NCBI RefSeq assembly: GCF_012971725.1
Contig: NZ_CP048833.1
Coordinates: 5,642,001 to 5,706,000, forward strand
Reading direction: 5' to 3'
Source of the DNA: Pseudomonas multiresinivorans
GTDB lineage: Bacteria > Pseudomonadota > Gammaproteobacteria > Pseudomonadales > Pseudomonadaceae
Length of the DNA: 64,000 bases
Part shown: positions 60,409 to 64,000 of the stretch, piece after piece
How positions within the stretch are numbered: the first letter of the stretch is position 1
Layout of the letters: each line of letters begins with the position of its first letter
Notes under the pieces: generated by a model
Told to the model about the DNA's origin: nothing
The model's input: only the letters and a program-made list of their open reading frames with translations
Database searches by the model: none
Made by a program: the position numbers and the translations under genes

Positions 60409-61839
60409 TTACTCGGTCAGTTTGAACGTGATGAAGCTCGCACGTCCCTGACGCAGTACACGCATGGAAATCGAACGATCCTTCGGCAGCGCCTTGGCGA
60501 TCTCGCTGAAGGTTTTCGAGGAATCCACGGCACGGTTGTTCAGGTGAGTGATGACGTCGCCCGGACGCAGGCCGATCATGGCCGCCGGACCGCCCTGCAC
60601 TTCCTTGATGACCACGCCGCCCTTGATATCCAGGGATTTGCGCTGCTCGGCAGTCAGCTCCGCCACGGTCACGCCCATGCGGTTGCTGCTGCGCTCGGCG
60701 CCCTTGCCTTCGACGGCGGCAACGGCATCGTCGTCGTCCGGCAGGCTGCCGATGGTCATGCTCAGGGTCTGGCGCTTGTTATCACGAATGACTTCCAGGG
60801 ACGCCTTGTCACCCGGTTTCATGTTGCCCACCAGGTGCGGCAGGTCGGCGGATTCGTTGATGGTCTGGCCGTTGAGGCTGAGGATCACATCACCCACCTG
60901 CAGGCCGCCCTTGGCTGCCGGGCCGTCTTCCACCAGCTGCGCGACCAGAGCACCGGCCGGCTTGTCGAGACCGAAGGACTCGGCCAGATCCTTGTTCACT
61001 TCCTGGATCACCACGCCCAGCCAGCCGCGATTGACCTTGCCGCCAGCCTTGAGCTGATCGGCGACGTTCAGCGCCACATCGATAGGGATCGCGAACGAAA
61101 GCCCCATGAAGCCGCCGGAACGGGTGAAGATCTGCGAGTTGATACCGACCACTTCACCCTGCAGGTTCAGCAGCGGGCCACCCGAGTTACCCGGGTTGAT
61201 CGCCACGTCGGTCTGGATGAACGGTACGTAGTTCTCGTTCGGCAGGCTGCGGCCCTTGGCGCTGACGATACCGGCAGTCACCGAGTGGTCGAAGCCGAAC
61301 GGCGAACCGATGGCCAGCACCCACTCACCGACCTTCAGCTTGTCGGAATCGCCCAGCTTGAGCGTCGGCAGGCCCTTGGCGTCGATCTTCAGCACGGCCA
61401 CGTCGCTGCGCGGGTCGGCACCGACCAGCTTGGCCTTGTGCTCGCTGCGGTCGGACAGGCGCACGAGGATCTCGTCGGCGTCGGCGACCACATGGTTGTT
61501 GGTCAGGATGTAGCCATCATCGGAAATGATGAATCCCGACCCCAGGGACTGGGCTTCGCGCTGCTGGCCACGGGGAGCCTGCCCCTGACCGCCCTGGCCA
61601 CGAGGAATGCTGCGCTCAAAGAATTCACGCAGGCCCGGCGGCAGGCCGTCGAGGTCCGGAATGCCCATCTGCGCGTTGGAGCGATCGGGGAGCTTCTGGG
61701 TGGTACTGATGTTGACCACCGCCGGCGAGGCTTTCTCGACCAGCGGCGTAAAGTCCGGTAGTTCAGCCCGCGCGGTGACCGACAGGCTCAGGGCCAGCAG
61801 GGCGACCAGCGCAGCCATGCTGCGTTTCAGGGTTTGCAT
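60409..61839 (-). CDS. mucD: Periplasmic serine endoprotease MucD (DegP-like)
   Basis: 476 residues. The signal peptide ends near TARAELPD. The trypsin-like domain has His116 (ILTNNHVVADADE), Asp146 (SDVAVLKID) and Ser219 (INPGNSGGPLL), and two PDZ domains follow (about 260-360 and 385-470). It removes misfolded envelope proteins and limits AlgU activation, so it restrains alginate synthesis. It is the last gene of the algU operon, 36 bp after mucC. Confidence 0.96.
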   Translation of the reverse strand: MQTLKRSMAALVALLALSLSVTARAELPDFTPLVEKASPAVVNISTTQKLPDRSNAQMGIPDLDGLPPGLREFFERSIPRGQGGQGQAPRGQQREAQSLGSGFIISDDGYILTNNHVVADADEILVRLSDRSEHKAKLVGADPRSDVAVLKIDAKGLPTLKLGDSDKLKVGEWVLAIGSPFGFDHSVTAGIVSAKGRSLPNENYVPFIQTDVAINPGNSGGPLLNLQGEVVGINSQIFTRSGGFMGLSFAIPIDVALNVADQLKAGGKVNRGWLGVVIQEVNKDLAESFGLDKPAGALVAQLVEDGPAAKGGLQVGDVILSLNGQTINESADLPHLVGNMKPGDKASLEVIRDNKRQTLSMTIGSLPDDDDAVAAVEGKGAERSSNRMGVTVAELTAEQRKSLDIKGGVVIKEVQGGPAAMIGLRPGDVITHLNNRAVDSSKTFSEIAKALPKDRSISMRVLRQGRASFITFKLTE

Positions 61840-61875
61840 TGACTACAGCTCCCGTGATGTTGATTGGGAAGATCA

Positions 61876-62331
61876 CTAAACAGGGCCGGGCGGCCCACCG
61901 ACCAGCGCACGCAGCACAACCGGTTGCATCGCCGGATCATCCGTATGGCGTCGCGTGTAGTGACGCACCAGCAGCCAGGCCAGCAGGAAACCCGCCAGCC
62001 CAGCCACGATGATGAGAGGTTCCCCCAGATCGAGGCCCGCCGCCAGTAGCGCCAGCGTGAACAGCCCGATCAGAGGAGAGAGATAGAAAAGCAGGGCACT
62101 CTTGAGCAGCAGGTCTTCATCCACACCCAGCACGACTTCGTCGCCGGGCGCCAGCGCCAATGAAGACAGGACGCGCATTCCGCCGCGCCCGCGCACAACA
62201 CCCAACTGCCGCAGAAGGCCGTGGCCGCAACCGGCACTGGCCGAGCATCCTGAGCAGGTGGAGTAGCGCAGCGTTTCGACCTGGACAGCGCCAGACTCGA
62301 CCGCAATCACCCTCCCCCGCTCCTGGATCAC
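61876..62331 (-). CDS. mucC: RseC/MucC-family membrane regulator
   Basis: 151 residues. A cysteine-rich N-terminal part (STCSGCSASAGCGHGLL) and two adjacent membrane helices (about 82-105 and 108-128) match RseC/MucC. Its effect on AlgU activity is modest and not well defined. It overlaps mucB by four bases. Confidence 0.93.
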   Translation of the reverse strand: MIQERGRVIAVESGAVQVETLRYSTCSGCSASAGCGHGLLRQLGVVRGRGGMRVLSSLALAPGDEVVLGVDEDLLLKSALLFYLSPLIGLFTLALLAAGLDLGEPLIIVAGLAGFLLAWLLVRHYTRRHTDDPAMQPVVLRALVGGPPGPV

Positions 62332-63272
62332 TGTGGCTGGGCTCCTGCTGGGCGCATGGACAACGCCACGCGCTCGGCCGTGCCACTGGGGATTTCACCG
62401 ACTACGGTCACCATGGTGCCGCCGTCGTCACTGGCAAACCGCCGCGATACCACTGTCGTCGGGCCCAACTGGGTTCGGGCATCGTCGACCTTGGCGCCGT
62501 GCAGCGGCTCGAGGAATACCGAGAAACGCGCCAGGCCGTCACCGTAGGCAAGGCAAAGCACCTGGTCATTGGAGACCGGACTGCGCTCCTGCAACGTGCT
62601 ATTCAGGGTGAAACCTGGCGGCACCCATTCGGAATGCCAGCTGGTCTTCACTTCGGCGACCTTGGTTTCCTTCACCGGCTTGCAGGCCGCGCTCGGCTGG
62701 AGCGCTCCGTCGTCCGGCGCCTCCATGTCGATACGGGTGAACTGCAGGCGCTCGATGATCTGGCCCTTGTCGTTGAGCAGCAGGGACTTGAGCGGCAGGC
62801 CGGTTTGCTTGTCCAGGTGCAACTCGAACCCGTAGCGGTGCTGGTCTCGCGGGATGACCGCCAGCACCACCGCCGGACGGTCGGCGATGCGCGACTCGCC
62901 GGCGACGCGAACATCATAGTAGGCGGACAGGTCCGTCGGATTGAGCTTTCGGGCCGGCCACATCTCACCAGTCGACACCTGTCCGGACATGCCGCCACCC
63001 ACACACTGGGTTGCGCCATCGACGCGCACCACTTCCTGGCGTGGCCCATCGACCTGGACGAGATGCTCGCGAACCGAGCCATCACTCTCCACCCGATGCC
63101 AGACATCGTGGGTAGTGAAAGCTCCGCTGCGTTCGTAGATGAAGGTACCCTGGAAGTTCTGTTGCTGATCAGCCTCGGAGAGGCGCTTGATCCAGTCCAA
63201 CGCATCGGCGGCCTGAACTGGCAATGCCAGCAGACCGCCGAGGAAGAACAACAGTGCTGTCGTAGCGCGCAT
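62328..63272 (-). CDS. mucB: Sigma factor AlgU regulatory protein MucB (RseB-like)
   Basis: 314 residues. A signal peptide (ending near PVQAAD) is followed by two periplasmic domains; NFQGTFIYERSGAFTTHDVW is the conserved start of the RseB N-terminal LolA-like domain. It binds MucA's periplasmic part and protects it from AlgW cleavage, releasing on lipid or LPS signals. It lies 21 bp after mucA. Confidence 0.95.
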   Translation of the reverse strand: MRATTALLFFLGGLLALPVQAADALDWIKRLSEADQQQNFQGTFIYERSGAFTTHDVWHRVESDGSVREHLVQVDGPRQEVVRVDGATQCVGGGMSGQVSTGEMWPARKLNPTDLSAYYDVRVAGESRIADRPAVVLAVIPRDQHRYGFELHLDKQTGLPLKSLLLNDKGQIIERLQFTRIDMEAPDDGALQPSAACKPVKETKVAEVKTSWHSEWVPPGFTLNSTLQERSPVSNDQVLCLAYGDGLARFSVFLEPLHGAKVDDARTQLGPTTVVSRRFASDDGGTMVTVVGEIPSGTAERVALSMRPAGAQPQ

Positions 63273-63293
63273 GTCGCTCCTTAAGGTCGCAAA

Positions 63294-63878
63294 TCAGCGG
63301 CTTTCCAGGCTCGCGGCGCGCGCGTAAGGCAGGGCGCTGTCGGTGCCGCTGACGGCGGACTGCTGCGCGTGCTGACGCAGGTAACCCGGAAGACGCTGCT
63401 CGTGCCAGGTGGTCTGCCCGCCCTGGGCATTGGTGATCACCTGCGGCGCCTCGTCCTGAGTGTAGCCTGCCAATACCGCCGGGCCTTGCACTTGCGGCAG
63501 GGCGATCTGCGGAGTGGCGCCTTGCTGGGCAAGGCCGTTGGCAACACTGTCATCCTGGTGGTACATGCGCACACCGGCCAGCACAGCCAGGGTCACCGAG
63601 GCGGCGACTGCCAGGCGGCCGACGTTGCGCCAGGGATTGCGACTGCGCGGCGCCGGCACGGCCTCGTCGGCCAACGCGGCGGAGACGGCAGCCGCAATGT
63701 CCAGCTTGGGCATGGCCGGCTCGCGGTGCATCACTGCACGGGCCAGTTGGTAACGGGACCAGGTGGCCCGCAATTCGGCGTCCTCGCCGCAGGCTGCAAG
63801 CACACGCCGCAGCTCCAGCTCATCCGCTTCGTTATCCATAACAGCGGACAGCGACTCCTGCAGGGCTTCACGACTCAT
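63294..63878 (-). CDS. mucA: Anti-sigma factor MucA (RseA-like)
   Basis: 194 residues, the full length of the P. aeruginosa protein, and no frameshift is visible, so AlgU should be held in check. The cytoplasmic anti-sigma domain opens MSREALQESLSAVMDNEADE; one membrane helix follows (about 86-104); the periplasmic domain is about 105-194. The ATG at 63878 is chosen over upstream in-frame codons (63965) that lie inside algU. Confidence 0.96.
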   Translation of the reverse strand: MSREALQESLSAVMDNEADELELRRVLAACGEDAELRATWSRYQLARAVMHREPAMPKLDIAAAVSAALADEAVPAPRSRNPWRNVGRLAVAASVTLAVLAGVRMYHQDDSVANGLAQQGATPQIALPQVQGPAVLAGYTQDEAPQVITNAQGGQTTWHEQRLPGYLRQHAQQSAVSGTDSALPYARAASLESR

Positions 63879-63909
63879 AGCGGTACCTCTCTTGGCTTCT
63901 GCCGCTGTA

Positions 63910-64000
63910 TCAGACTTCATCATGCAACAAAGGCTGCAAAGCTTTGTCGATCGCTTCCCGCGCACGGAAGATCCGTGAGCGGACGGTTCCCACCGGACAC
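63910..64000 (-). CDS. algU: RNA polymerase sigma factor AlgU (RpoE-like), C-terminal end only
   Basis: The last 29 codons before the window edge read VGTVRSRIFRAREAIDKALQ and end PLLHDEV. This is the end of region 4, the helix-turn-helix that contacts the -35 element, in AlgU/RpoE. The remainder of the gene lies beyond the window. It heads the operon with mucA 31 bp downstream. AlgU drives envelope-stress and alginate genes. Confidence 0.93.
   Translation of the reverse strand, partial: CPVGTVRSRIFRAREAIDKALQPLLHDEV

Overview
The window is a GC-rich chromosomal segment from a Pseudomonas of the P. aeruginosa group (P. citronellolis, P. nitroreducens or P. knackmussii-like by general impression). 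The evidence is the right-hand block: the end of algU, then mucA-mucB-mucC-mucD, lepA-lepB-DUF4845-rnc-era-recO-pdxJ, cmoA-cmoB and the Lon-type protease AsrA, in what I recall as the P. aeruginosa PAO1 order (about PA0762 to PA0789), read here in reverse. Intergenic REP doublets of the Pseudomonas GGAGCGAGCTTGCTCGCGAA type support the assignment. No rRNA, tRNA, insertion sequence, prophage or CRISPR array was recognised.

Layout. 1-11.4 kb: end of a LuxR regulator, serine dehydratase SdaA, a glutamate-synthase-like FMN protein, AraC and LysE exporter, LysR divergent from a secreted amidohydrolase, a TorF-type porin, and a minus-strand cluster (DoxX, DCC, DUF3237, methyltransferase). 11.8-14.2 kb: a peptidoglycan-amidase and lipase pair. 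14.2-16.7 kb: NTF2-like protein, aldo/keto reductase, DdlA. 16.8-20.7 kb: a vitamin B12 uptake operon behind a cobalamin riboswitch (BtuB, a 2Fe-2S protein, BtuF-like binding protein). 20.8-25.4 kb: small enzymes, a cupin, a toxin-antitoxin pair, and a GlxA-type regulator divergent from a cysteine hydrolase. 25.5-31.7 kb: LemA with an M48 protease, a repeat island, a CHM isomerase, an amino-acid permease and a methyltransferase. 32-40.7 kb: a large bifunctional PBP-like protein, VF530, SMR and AzoR with a divergent LysR, an MFS sugar exporter and PutP. 41.5-48.8 kb: AraC, a ZnuD-like TonB receptor behind a Zur box, a DUF815 ATPase, a second AraC and AsrA behind an RpoH-type promoter. 49-64 kb: chagasin-like inhibitor, lysoplasmalogenase, periplasmic binding protein, lipoprotein, cmoAB, and the two conserved housekeeping/envelope-stress operons.

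The observations most worth a second look are: (i) a REP doublet inserted in frame inside the signal peptide of the BtuF-like gene, where removing 78 bp restores a normal signal peptide; (ii) two copies of a composite intergenic element (REP doublet, variable hexamer tract, about 300 bp structured unit) in which one hairpin stem has changed by compensatory substitutions between copies; (iii) near-consensus regulatory sites (RpoH promoter at asrA, Zur box at znuD, NtrC-like box upstream of the permease); (iv) the apparent absence of putA beside putP; and (v) leader hairpins ahead of the rnc operon. I did not find a clearly new multi-gene system. The closest candidates are the amidase/lipase pair and the composite repeat island.
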